Shown piece by piece: positions 1 through 8,126 of a stretch of DNA of 64,000 bases (its first letter is position 1; every line of letters begins with the position of its first letter). The stretch comes from CAWJMD01 sp963843835 (GTDB lineage Bacteria; Actinomycetota; Actinomycetes; Actinomycetales; CAWJMD01), in the NCBI GenBank assembly GCA_963843835.1, contig CAWJMD010000008.1:806001-870000 (forward strand), given 5' to 3'. A model generated the notes under the pieces. The model searched no databases and was not told the origin of the DNA. It worked only from the letters and a program-made list of their open reading frames with translations. The translations under genes and the position numbers were made by a program.

Positions 1-749
1 TGTCGGTCGCCTGCAGGAACAGCTCGGTGCGGGTCTCGGCCCACAGCTTGCGCCCGAAGAAGAACGGCGAGTTCGCCGCGAGGGCCACCTGCGGGCCGAG
101 CAGCACCTGGGCCGCGTTCCAGTGGGCCGCGAAGTCCTGCGGGGCGACCTGCAGGTGCAGTTGCACGCTGGTGCAGGCGCTCTCGGGCGCGATCGTGGAC
201 GAGTAGGTGGCGAGCCGCTCGGGCTCGGGGCCGCTGCCGGCGATGTCGATGAACAGGTCCTCGCCGCGTGACGAGAAGATCGAGTCGTTGAGGGCGGTGT
301 ACCGAGGTGAAGGGCTCATCCAGCCCTCCTGCGCGAGCGTCTCCGGCATCACGGTCGGCAGGATCCCCACCATCACGATGTGCGCGCCCGCCTCACCGGC
401 GCGCTCCTCGGCGGCGTTGAGGCTGGCACGGAGGTCCCGCTCCAGATCCAGCGCCGACTCGCCGGGTAGCGGTCGCGGCGGGACGTTGAGCTCGATGTTG
501 TAGGCGCCGAGCTCGGTCTGGTAGCTCGAGTCGGCGATCCGCTCGAGCACCTCGTCGTTCTTCATCGTCGGCTGGTACGACGAGTCGACCAGGTTCAGCT
601 CGATCTCCAGGCCGGTCAGCTGGCGCCCGGTGTCGAAGGCCCCGGTCGACAGCATCTTCTCGAAGACGTCGAGGCAGAGGGCCACCTTCTCGCGGTAGCG
701 CTGCCGGTGCTCGTGCGAGTAGACGCTGCCGGAGATCTCGTCGCCCATG
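1..749 (-). CDS. Glutamate-cysteine ligase (GCS2) family protein, 3' end outside window
   Basis: An open frame runs from an ATG at 749-747 leftward off the window edge for 249 codons without a stop. A strong ribosome binding site (GAGGAGG) sits just upstream. The N-terminal part has the motif LTGLEIELNLVD around residues 44-55, then ELGAYNIELNVPPRP, followed by a region with TSVQLHLQV. These are the glutamate-binding strands of the GCS2 carboxylate-amine ligase fold. Family members join glutamate to an amine with ATP; the exact substrate is not clear from this fragment. Actinobacteria that use mycothiol often keep such proteins for other gamma-glutamyl chemistry. The gene is divergent from sbcD. 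The catalytic C-terminal half is not in the window, so the family call is firm but the function is not. Confidence 0.8.
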
Positions 750-889
750 TCGGCCTCCTCGTGGGGCGGGCCGTCAGCCCGGTGACGCGTGTTCCTGGCC
801 CTGCAGGAGCGAGCCAACCACACAGGACTGCTCCGTGCTGGCCCGCGCGGCATCCCGGCGATGTCCGACGCCGTTCCTAGGCTGGGGAC

Positions 890-2032
890 GTGCGCCTGCT
901 CCACACCTCCGACTGGCACCTGGGACGGTCCTTCCACCAGGTGTCGATGCTCGGCGCCCAGGAGCAGTTCCTCGACCACCTCGTGGACACCGTCCGCGAG
1001 GAGTCGGTGGACGCGGTCGTCGTGGCGGGCGACGTCTACGACCGGGCGCTCCCCCCGGTCGACGCCGTCGCCGTGCTCGACGAGGCCCTCGACCGTCTCG
1101 TCGACAGCGGCGCCGTCGTGCTCGTCACCAGCGGCAACCACGACTCCCCCCAGCGCCTGGGCTTCGGCGGGCGGCGAAGCGCACGGGCCGGTCTTCACCT
1201 GCGCACCCGGGTGGCCGACCTGTCCCGGCCGGTCGTCCTGGAGGACGGGCACGGGCCGGTGGCCCTCTACGGCCTGCCCTACCTCGAGCCCGGGCTCGTG
1301 CACGACGACCTGGGGGTCGGACGCAGTCACGCTCAGGTGCTCGGCGCCGCCATGCAGCGGGTGAGGGCGGACCTCGCCGACCGGGGCGCCGTCCGCTCCG
1401 TCGTCGCCGCCCACGCCTTCGTCACCGGCGCCGCGGCGAGCAGCAGCGAGCGGGACATCCGCGTCGGGGGCATCGACTCGGCTCCCCGGTCCACGTTCGA
1501 CGGCGTCGACTACGTGGCGCTCGGCCACCTGCACGGCCCCCAGCAGGTGAGCGAATCCGTGCGCTACAGCGGCTCACCGCTCCCCTACTCGTTCTCGGAG
1601 CGCGACCACGTCAAGGGCTCGTGGCTGGTCGACATCGACGCGGACGGCGTGCGCGCGGTGGAGAAGGTCTCCGCGCCGACCCACCGCCGACTGGCCGTCC
1701 TGCGTGGAGACCTGGACCAGCTGCTCGCCGACCCGGCGCACCACGACGCCGAGAGCGCCTTCTGCCAGGTCGTGCTCACCGACGCCGAGCGTCCCCGCGA
1801 GCCGATGGAGCGGTTGCGCGCCCGCTTCCCGCACACGGTCTCGCTCCTCTTCGAACCCTCCGGGGGGCGTGTCGCCCGGCCCTCCTACGCCGAGCGGGTT
1901 CAGGGCCTGGGCGAGGCCGAGCTGTGCTGCTCGTTCCTCGAGGACGTGCGCGGACGGGGAGCCTCCGACGCCGAGCGCCAGCTCGTCGGTCAGGCGCTGG
2001 AGGCAGGCCGCGCGGCCGAGGTGGCCCGATGA
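890..2032 (+). CDS. sbcD: Exonuclease SbcCD subunit D (Mre11-type nuclease)
   Basis: The 380-residue protein starts at GTG 890 and opens with MRLLHTSDWHLGR. Calcineurin-like metallophosphatase motifs follow: D8 and H10 in SDWH, GDVYDR at 47-52, GNHD at 82-85, a later VAAHAF and the GHLHG motif. These ligate the two Mn ions of Mre11/SbcD nucleases. With SbcC it forms the DNA-end and hairpin-cleaving complex that works as an ATP-dependent exonuclease and endonuclease in repair. The stop overlaps the ATG of sbcC (ATGA at 2029-2032), so translation of the two is probably coupled. The length is normal for the family. Confidence 0.95.
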   Translation: MRLLHTSDWHLGRSFHQVSMLGAQEQFLDHLVDTVREESVDAVVVAGDVYDRALPPVDAVAVLDEALDRLVDSGAVVLVTSGNHDSPQRLGFGGRRSARAGLHLRTRVADLSRPVVLEDGHGPVALYGLPYLEPGLVHDDLGVGRSHAQVLGAAMQRVRADLADRGAVRSVVAAHAFVTGAAASSSERDIRVGGIDSAPRSTFDGVDYVALGHLHGPQQVSESVRYSGSPLPYSFSERDHVKGSWLVDIDADGVRAVEKVSAPTHRRLAVLRGDLDQLLADPAHHDAESAFCQVVLTDAERPREPMERLRARFPHTVSLLFEPSGGRVARPSYAERVQGLGEAELCCSFLEDVRGRGASDAERQLVGQALEAGRAAEVAR

Positions 2033-5000
2033 GGCTCCACCGTCTGGAGGTGCAGGCGTTCGGCCCGTTCGCCGGACGGGTCGAGGTCGACGTCGACGCC
2101 CTGTCGGCGCACGGGCTGTTCCTGCTGCAAGGGCCGACGGGGTCCGGCAAGACGAGCCTTCTCGACGCGGTCTGCTTCGCGCTGTACGGCGCCGTCCCGG
2201 GCGACCGGTCCACCGCGGGGCGTCTCCGCAGCGACCACGCGCCGACCGACCTGCCCCCCGAGGTGGTGTGCGAGCTCAGCGTCGGTTCCCGGCGGTTCGA
2301 GGTCACCCGCTCCCCGGCCTGGGAACGGCCCAAGAAGAAGGGGACGGGAGCGACGACACAGCAGGCGAGCGTGCTGCTGCGCGAGCTGGTGCACGGTGCG
2401 TGGGTCGCCAGGGCGAACCGCATCGACGACGCGGGGCTGCTGCTGTCGACGGTCCTCGGGATGGGGCTGAGCCAGTTCACCAAGGTGGTGCTGCTGCCCC
2501 AGGGCGACTTCGCCGCGTTCCTGAGGGCGGGTGCCGACGACCGTAAGCGGCTGCTGGAGAAGCTCTTCGGCACGGAGACCTTCACCCAGGTCGAGGAGTG
2601 GCTGTCGACGCGTCGGCGGGAGACGGCGGACGAGCTGCGGGAGGCGCGGGAGGAGACGGCGCGGCTCGAGGCCCGCGTGCAGCAGGCGTCCGCATCCCTG
2701 CCCGCCCTCTGCGACGCCCTGGCACCCGAAGACGGCGACGTCGACCTGCTCGACCTTGCTGCGCTCACCGACCCTGACCCCGCCGACGCGACACCGCTCG
2801 ACCTGGCCGAGGCGCGTCTCCAGCGGGCCGAGCACCTGCTCGATCTGGCCCGCCGGGCCGAGTCGTCGGCGCGCACCGGGCAGCGGACCCTGCGCGAGCG
2901 CCACGAGAAGGAGGTCGCGCGGCACGAGCGCTGGACGCGGTACGTCGATGCTCGTCAGGAGCACGAGGCCCTCTCGCGGCGCTCTCGCGAGATCGACGGC
3001 TGGAGGGCCCGCACCGGGAGCGCCCGCGCCGCGGCCGCCCTCCGCGGGCACCTCGACCAGCTCGACGCCGTGGAGAGCGAGCGGAGCGTCGCCCTGGCCG
3101 GCGTCACCACCGCGGCCGAGGCGGTCACGTCGCTCGGTCTGGACGAGGTGGGTACAGCGCTGACCTCCCCCGAGCCGGGTCCGCGAACGGTCGCGGCGCT
3201 GCGTTCGGCAGTCAGCGCACGCCGCGAGCAGCTCGGGCGCCTGGCCGACCTGGTCCCCCTCGAGAGCAGCCACGCCGGCCACCGGGCAGAACGCGACCGC
3301 GTCGGCGCGGCCCTGCATGACCTCGAGGACCAGCTCGCGGCCCACGCAGAGGCGGCCGCGACACGGGCGACACGACGGGACGGCCTCGCCGCCCGCCGCG
3401 CGTCCCTGGCGGCCGTCGTGGCGCAGGCGCCGGCGGCCGACGCCGACCTCGCCCGCGCCGTGAGCGCGGCCGATGCCGCCACCAGGGCCACGGACCTGCA
3501 GGCCCGGGTCACCACCGCGCAGGCTCTCCACCTCGAGCGGAACCGCCACTGCCTCGACCTGCGGGCGGCCCACCTCGACCTGCTGCAGCGCCGCCTCGAG
3601 GGGATGGCCGTCGAGCTGGCTGCCTCGCTGAGCGAGGGCGCGGCGTGCCCGGTCTGCGGCGGGACCGAGCACCCCTCCCCCGCCCGGCACCACCCGGCAC
3701 CAGGTGCCGACGCCGGCGTGGTCTCGGTCGACGCGGACCAGGTCGCCGACGCGGACCAGGTCACCGAGGCGGCCCGCGCCGCCGAGGACGCTGGCACGGC
3801 CGCCGACCTCGCCGCCACGGAGGTCACCCGGCTCACCGCGGAGCTGGCCGCTGCGCGGGTCGCCTCGGCCGGGCTGTCCCCGGACGACGCGGAAGCCGAG
3901 GTGGAGCGCCTGCGCCGTGTCGCCGACGAGGCCGACCTCGCGAGTGAGCAGCTCGACCGGCTCGACACCGAGGTCGCGGCGCTCGACGCCGGCGAGGCCG
4001 AGGCCTCTGCAGAGACGGCCACGCTGACCGAGCAGCGGGACCGGACGCGCCATGTCCTCGCCGACCTGACGGCCCAGCTCGGCGCGGTGGAGCAGCGCCT
4101 GGCGGCCGCCCGCCACGGCGAGGCGTCGGTCACGCTGCGCCACGGGCACATGGTGGGCGAGATCGCCGCCCTGGAGCACCTGACCGCAGCGGTCGACGCC
4201 CTCACCCCGGTGACCCGGTCACTGCGCGCGGTGCGCGCCGCGGCCAGGTCCGCGGCGGCCGAGGCGGGCTTCGACACCCTGGACACCGCACGTGCCGCGG
4301 CTCTCGACGCCGACGAGGTGCGCGCTCTGGAGACCGAGGTCGCCACGCACGAGAGGCGGCTCGCCGCCGTGGTGTCCCGCCTCGCGGAGCCTGACCTGGC
4401 GCAGGTGGCCGAGGAGCTCCGCGAGGCCGCTGACGTAGCCGGCGGCACCGACCGCACCGACGACACCGACGACGGACCCGCCCTCCCCGACCTCGTCGCG
4501 TCGGCAGAGCGTCTGGCGCCTGCACGCATCGCCGAGGCACGGGCGGAGCAGCGGCTCGAGACCGCCGCGGCACACGTCACCACGGCTGCCGCGGCGGTGC
4601 GCGACCTGACCGGGCTGGTCTCCCGGGTGCGCGACCAGCTCAAGGCCACGCAGCCGCTGGACGACCGGTACGTCGTCCTCGACGACCTGACCAGCTGCGT
4701 GCTGGGGACGGGCGGCGGGAACGCGCGGCGGATGAGGCTGTCCGCCTACGTGCTGGCCGCGCGCCTCGAGCAGGTCGCGGAGGCCGCGACCGCACGGCTC
4801 ACCGCGATGTCCGAGGGCCGCTACGCGCTGCAGCACACCGACCAGCGCAGCCGGGGCGGCTCGCGGTCCGGGCTGGGGCTCCGGGTCGTCGACCACTGGA
4901 CCAACCAGGTGCGCGAGACGGGCAGCCTGTCCGGCGGCGAGACCTTCCTCGCCTCGCTGGCGCTGGCGCTCGGGCTCGCCGACGTCGTCCAGGCGGAGTC

Positions 5001-5220
5001 GGGCGGCCTGAGCATCGAGACGCTGTTCGTCGACGAGGGCTTCGGCTCGCTGGACGAGGAGACGCTCGACCAGGTGATGACCACGCTCGACGGGCTGCGC
5101 GAGGGCGGTCGCGCCGTCGGTCTGGTGTCGCACCTCAGCGAGCTGAAGCAGCGCATCCCCGCGCAGCTGCAGGTGGTGAAGACACCCACGGGCTCGACCC
5201 TGCTGCCCGTGGGAGGCTGA
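2029..5220 (+). CDS. sbcC: Exonuclease SbcCD subunit C (Rad50-type SMC ATPase)
   Basis: The start is the ATG inside the ATGA overlap with sbcD; a longer open frame to the left is only read-through of the sbcD region. The 1063-residue product has a Walker A motif GPTGSGKTS at 35-43. Long alanine/glutamate/arginine-rich coiled coils follow, with a zinc hook CPVC at 540-543. The ABC signature SGGE is near 968 and Walker B LFVDEGFGSLDEE near 999. This is the full Rad50/SbcC layout: the coiled coils dimerise through the zinc hook and ATP binding drives SbcD nuclease action on DNA ends. A duplicated DADQV word lies just after the hook. Confidence 0.95.
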   Translation: MRLHRLEVQAFGPFAGRVEVDVDALSAHGLFLLQGPTGSGKTSLLDAVCFALYGAVPGDRSTAGRLRSDHAPTDLPPEVVCELSVGSRRFEVTRSPAWERPKKKGTGATTQQASVLLRELVHGAWVARANRIDDAGLLLSTVLGMGLSQFTKVVLLPQGDFAAFLRAGADDRKRLLEKLFGTETFTQVEEWLSTRRRETADELREAREETARLEARVQQASASLPALCDALAPEDGDVDLLDLAALTDPDPADATPLDLAEARLQRAEHLLDLARRAESSARTGQRTLRERHEKEVARHERWTRYVDARQEHEALSRRSREIDGWRARTGSARAAAALRGHLDQLDAVESERSVALAGVTTAAEAVTSLGLDEVGTALTSPEPGPRTVAALRSAVSARREQLGRLADLVPLESSHAGHRAERDRVGAALHDLEDQLAAHAEAAATRATRRDGLAARRASLAAVVAQAPAADADLARAVSAADAATRATDLQARVTTAQALHLERNRHCLDLRAAHLDLLQRRLEGMAVELAASLSEGAACPVCGGTEHPSPARHHPAPGADAGVVSVDADQVADADQVTEAARAAEDAGTAADLAATEVTRLTAELAAARVASAGLSPDDAEAEVERLRRVADEADLASEQLDRLDTEVAALDAGEAEASAETATLTEQRDRTRHVLADLTAQLGAVEQRLAAARHGEASVTLRHGHMVGEIAALEHLTAAVDALTPVTRSLRAVRAAARSAAAEAGFDTLDTARAAALDADEVRALETEVATHERRLAAVVSRLAEPDLAQVAEELREAADVAGGTDRTDDTDDGPALPDLVASAERLAPARIAEARAEQRLETAAAHVTTAAAAVRDLTGLVSRVRDQLKATQPLDDRYVVLDDLTSCVLGTGGGNARRMRLSAYVLAARLEQVAEAATARLTAMSEGRYALQHTDQRSRGGSRSGLGLRVVDHWTNQVRETGSLSGGETFLASLALALGLADVVQAESGGLSIETLFVDEGFGSLDEETLDQVMTTLDGLREGGRAVGLVSHLSELKQRIPAQLQVVKTPTGSTLLPVGG

Positions 5221-5223
5221 GAC

Positions 5224-5721
5224 GTGGGTGAGCGCACCGCGGTGGCGGTCTTCGACCTCGACGGGGTGATGGCCGACACCCGGCACCGGATGCACTTCAT
5301 CGCGCACCGTCGCGACTGGAGGGGCTTCTTCGACGCCGCCGTCGACGACCCACCGCACCCCGAGGGGCTCGCGGCCGCACGCACTGCCGTCGAGGCCGGC
5401 CTGACCGTGGTCTACCTGTCTGGCCGTCCGGAGCGGTGCCGTCGTGACACCGAGCGATGGCTGCGCGAGCACGACGCCCCGCCAGGAACCGTCCTGCTGC
5501 GCCCGTCCGGCGACCACCGGCCCGCCGACCAGCTCAAGGTCGCCGTCCTTCGCGACCTGGGCCGGCGACACCACGTGAGGCTCCTGGTCGACGACGACCC
5601 GCGCGTGGTCGCGGCCGTGGAGGCCGCCAGCCCCCGGCTGGTCGACGCCGTCGTGCACGCCGACTGGCAGCCGTACACGCGCGCCATGGGACGCGCGCAG
5701 CACGAGACCGGGCGGACCTGA
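5224..5721 (+). CDS. HAD-superfamily phosphatase, PNKP-phosphatase-like
   Basis: GTG at 5224 follows the sbcC stop by three bases, so it is probably the third gene of the sbcDC operon. The 165-residue protein has HAD motif I VFDLDGVMAD (nucleophile Asp in DLD), motif II VYLSGRPERCR, a lysine in DQLKV and motif III LLVDDDPRVV. The arrangement resembles the 3'-phosphatase half of polynucleotide kinase-type proteins. A role in cleaning 3' DNA ends beside SbcCD would fit the context, but the substrate is inferred only from the neighbours. No cap domain of significant size is present. Confidence 0.75.
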   Translation: MGERTAVAVFDLDGVMADTRHRMHFIAHRRDWRGFFDAAVDDPPHPEGLAAARTAVEAGLTVVYLSGRPERCRRDTERWLREHDAPPGTVLLRPSGDHRPADQLKVAVLRDLGRRHHVRLLVDDDPRVVAAVEAASPRLVDAVVHADWQPYTRAMGRAQHETGRT

Positions 5722-5750
5722 GGCACCCCCTCCCGAGCCTGACCACGCAC

Positions 5751-5777
5751 CAATCCGGTCACGGCGCGGCACCGAAG
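5751..5777 (+). promoter_or_regulatory. Candidate SigK-type ECF promoter upstream of sigK
   Basis: CAATCC (5751-5756) and CCGAAG (5772-5777) are separated by 15 bases. Published mycobacterial SigK promoters read CCATCC, 16-17 bases, CCGAAT, so both elements match with one difference each. The site lies about 70 bases before the sigK start, as expected for autoregulation. This is a motif match only. Confidence 0.4.
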
Positions 5778-5849
5778 GAAGTGTGCAGAGTCGCCCGCAC
5801 CGGCGGGTGGCGCGTGGTGGGTGCGTTCGTGCGGAGGTGAGGTGGCATC

Positions 5850-6476
5850 GTGTCCGAGGTGAGCTTCCTCAGGCCGGATCGCCCCGGCCGCCGCAGCGGC
5901 GACGACCCCCCACAGCAGACCGTGACCGAGGAGGAGCGGCTGGCGGCCGACATGGCGCTGGTGGCCCGAGGTGACGAGGACGCGTTCGGACGGGTCTACG
6001 ACCGCGTGTCCGGGCCGGTGTACGGAATGATCCTGCGCGTCCTGCGCGATCCCTCGCAGTCGGAGGAGGTGGCCCAGGAGGTGCTGGTCGAGGTGTGGCG
6101 CCAGGCCACACGCTTCGACGCGTCCAAGGGCAGCGTCAAGGGGTGGGTCCTGACGATGGCCCACCGCCGAGCGGTCGACCGGGTGCGTTCGGCGCAGGCG
6201 GCGACCAACCGCGAGGTGAAGGTCGGCATGTCCAGCACGGAACGCGAGTACGACGAGGTGTCGGAGGAGGTGGAGCTACGGATGGAGTCGCAGCACGTGC
6301 GGCGCGCGCTGAGCGTGCTCACCGACCTCCAGCGCGAGGCCATCCGGCTCGCCTACTACGGCGGCTACACGCACCGCGAGGTCTCCGAGCTGCTCGAGGT
6401 GCCACTGGGAACCGTCAAGACCCGCCTCCGCGACGGGCTGATCCGACTTCGTGACGAGATGGGGGTCACCGCCTGA
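5850..6476 (+). CDS. sigK: ECF RNA polymerase sigma factor SigK
   Basis: The 208-residue protein has a region 2 spanning ARGDEDAFGRVYDRVSGPVY and SEEVAQEVLVEVWRQA, then GWVLTMAHRRAVDRVRSAQ, a stretch very like mycobacterial SigK. Region 4 (LTDLQREAIRLAYYGGYTH then VPLGTVKTRLRDGLIRLR) is a helix-turn-helix for -35 recognition. The GTG at 5850 is the likely start, although the first 35 residues are variable and a later start cannot be excluded. The stop overlaps the ATG of the anti-sigma gene, the normal sigK-rskA arrangement. SigK-type factors respond to redox or envelope signals relayed through the membrane anti-sigma factor. Confidence 0.9.
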   Translation: MSEVSFLRPDRPGRRSGDDPPQQTVTEEERLAADMALVARGDEDAFGRVYDRVSGPVYGMILRVLRDPSQSEEVAQEVLVEVWRQATRFDASKGSVKGWVLTMAHRRAVDRVRSAQAATNREVKVGMSSTEREYDEVSEEVELRMESQHVRRALSVLTDLQREAIRLAYYGGYTHREVSELLEVPLGTVKTRLRDGLIRLRDEMGVTA

Positions 6477-7201
6477 TGAGCGAGAACCCGGACCTGTCGA
6501 TGCTCACCGGCGCCTACGCGCTGGACGCCGTGGACGACATCGAGCGCGCCCTCGTGGACCGGCTGCTGGCCGAGTCCCCGGAGGCGGCCGCAGAGGTCGC
6601 GTCCTTCCAGGAGACGGCCGCGCGGCTCGCGGCTGCCGCGAGCACGGAAGCCCCTGCGTCGCTGCGCGGATCGGTGATGTCCCAGGTACGTACCACGCGT
6701 CAGCTCCCGCCGGTCGTCGGTACCGCCGGCGCGTCCGCCCGTGGCACGAGCCGGACCGCGGTCAGGTTGCTGTCCGTCGCCGCCGCGGGGCTGCTCGCCG
6801 CGTCCGTCGGGCTGGGCGCCTGGGTGGTCGACCTGCGGCAGGAGGCCGAGCAGAGCAGGGTCGCCGCGGAGGCCATCCCGAGCGTGCTGCAGGATCCGGA
6901 CCGCCAGGTGATGGAGACGGACTTCGCCGGTGGCAAGGCCACCATGGTCGTGTCGGGCGACGACGTGGTCCTGTTCGGCAGCGGCGTGGACGCACCGCCC
7001 GCAGGACACGGCTACCAGCTGTGGATGCTGGACGAGAACGACATCCCCAGGCCGTCCGTGATGCTCACGGCCACCGGCGGCGGCGGGTTCTTCGCCGAGG
7101 CCTCCGGTTACCGGCCCGGCGAGAAGATGGCCGTCACGGTCGAGCCGGAGGGCGGCTCGCAGGAGCCGACCTCCGGGCCGGTGTTCGTCGCCGGAGCCTG
7201 A
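6476..7201 (+). CDS. rskA: Anti-sigma-K factor RskA
   Basis: The 241-residue protein starts one base before the end of the sigK stop codon. The N-terminal zinc-independent anti-sigma segment (LTGAYALDAVDDIERALVD, residues 10-28) resembles RskA. One membrane helix follows at about 98-120 (LLSVAAAGLLAASVGLGAWVV), and then an extracytoplasmic C-terminal domain of the RskA type with GHGYQLWMLDE. The protein holds SigK at the membrane and releases it after regulated proteolysis. Co-transcription with sigK is implied by the overlap. Confidence 0.9.
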   Translation: MSENPDLSMLTGAYALDAVDDIERALVDRLLAESPEAAAEVASFQETAARLAAAASTEAPASLRGSVMSQVRTTRQLPPVVGTAGASARGTSRTAVRLLSVAAAGLLAASVGLGAWVVDLRQEAEQSRVAAEAIPSVLQDPDRQVMETDFAGGKATMVVSGDDVVLFGSGVDAPPAGHGYQLWMLDENDIPRPSVMLTATGGGGFFAEASGYRPGEKMAVTVEPEGGSQEPTSGPVFVAGA

Positions 7202-7325
7202 ACCGGGACGAGGGGCGGAGATCACGGAGAACGGGCAGGACCCCACGAGCGCGACGCGGCGTGCTCACGTCGATCGAGGCCAGGGAGAGGCCACGGTCCG
7301 TGAGCACGTCGCCTCGCCCCACGAC

Positions 7326-8126
7326 GTGGAGGCCACGCTCCGGCGCGCGGGCTGCGTCTTCGCCGCCGACGAGGCCCGGCTGCTCGCCCGGGCAGCCACG
7401 TCGCCGGAGCGCCTCGAGCAGCTGGTCGCCCGCCGCGTGAGCGGGGAGCCCCTCGAGCAGGTCCTCGGCTGGGCCGACTTCCACGGCCGGCGGGTGCTGA
7501 TGGATCCCGGCGTCTTCGTCCCCCGCCGCCGCACCGAGCTGCTCGTGACCGTAGCTGTCGAGGCGGCGCGACGGGGACTCGAGGCTCGCGACGACTCCCA
7601 CCCGCTTGTCGTGGTGGACCTGTGCTGCGGATCCGGGGCCGTCGGGGCGTGCATCGAGGCTGCACTCCCCCGCGTCGAGCTGCACTGCGTCGACGTCGAC
7701 CCGATCGCGGCCCGCTGCGCCAGCCGCAACGTCTCCGCCGACGCCGTGGTGCACGTGGGCGACCTCTACGCGCCCCTGCCCCGGTCACTGCGCGGCCGGG
7801 TCGATCTCGTGGTCGCCAACGCGCCGTACGTCCCCACCGCCGAGCTGCCCCTGATGCCTCCCGAGGCGCGCCTGCACGAGGCCCGCGTGGCCCTGGACGG
7901 CGGCGCCGACGGCACGGCCGTCCAGCGGCGGGTGATCTCGGGCGCAGGCTCCTGGCTCGCGCCGACCGGCCACCTGCTGGTGGAGACCAGCGAGCAGCAG
8001 GAGGGGCTCACCGCAGGCGCGTTCGTCCGACACGGCCTCGTCACGCGCGTCGAGCGGGACGCCGGGCTCGGCGCCACGGTCGTCGCCGGCTCCCCGGCGG
8101 GTGTCAGTCCTCCGCGAGCTCGCTGA
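7326..8126 (+). CDS. Putative protein N5-glutamine methyltransferase (PrmC/HemK-like)
   Basis: The 266-residue class I methyltransferase has the SAM motif VVDLCCGSGAVGA (about 97-109), then LHCVDVDPIAARCA. Its substrate-site motif is NAPYVP instead of the canonical NPPY of release-factor methyltransferases. A PrmC-like N-terminal helical domain (VSGEPLEQVLGWADF) is present. Actinobacteria commonly carry this NAPY paralogue in addition to true PrmC, so the target protein is unknown. GTG 7326 is the first usable start in frame, but no strong ribosome binding site is evident and the frame is open upstream. The 3' end overlaps the convergent gcvP by 23 bases. Confidence 0.8.
   Translation: MEATLRRAGCVFAADEARLLARAATSPERLEQLVARRVSGEPLEQVLGWADFHGRRVLMDPGVFVPRRRTELLVTVAVEAARRGLEARDDSHPLVVVDLCCGSGAVGACIEAALPRVELHCVDVDPIAARCASRNVSADAVVHVGDLYAPLPRSLRGRVDLVVANAPYVPTAELPLMPPEARLHEARVALDGGADGTAVQRRVISGAGSWLAPTGHLLVETSEQQEGLTAGAFVRHGLVTRVERDAGLGATVVAGSPAGVSPPRAR

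Noticed and set aside
3720..3775. Short direct repeat GCGGACCAGGTC in sbcC
   Set aside because: It encodes a repeated DADQV in a low-complexity linker after the zinc hook; no wider array.
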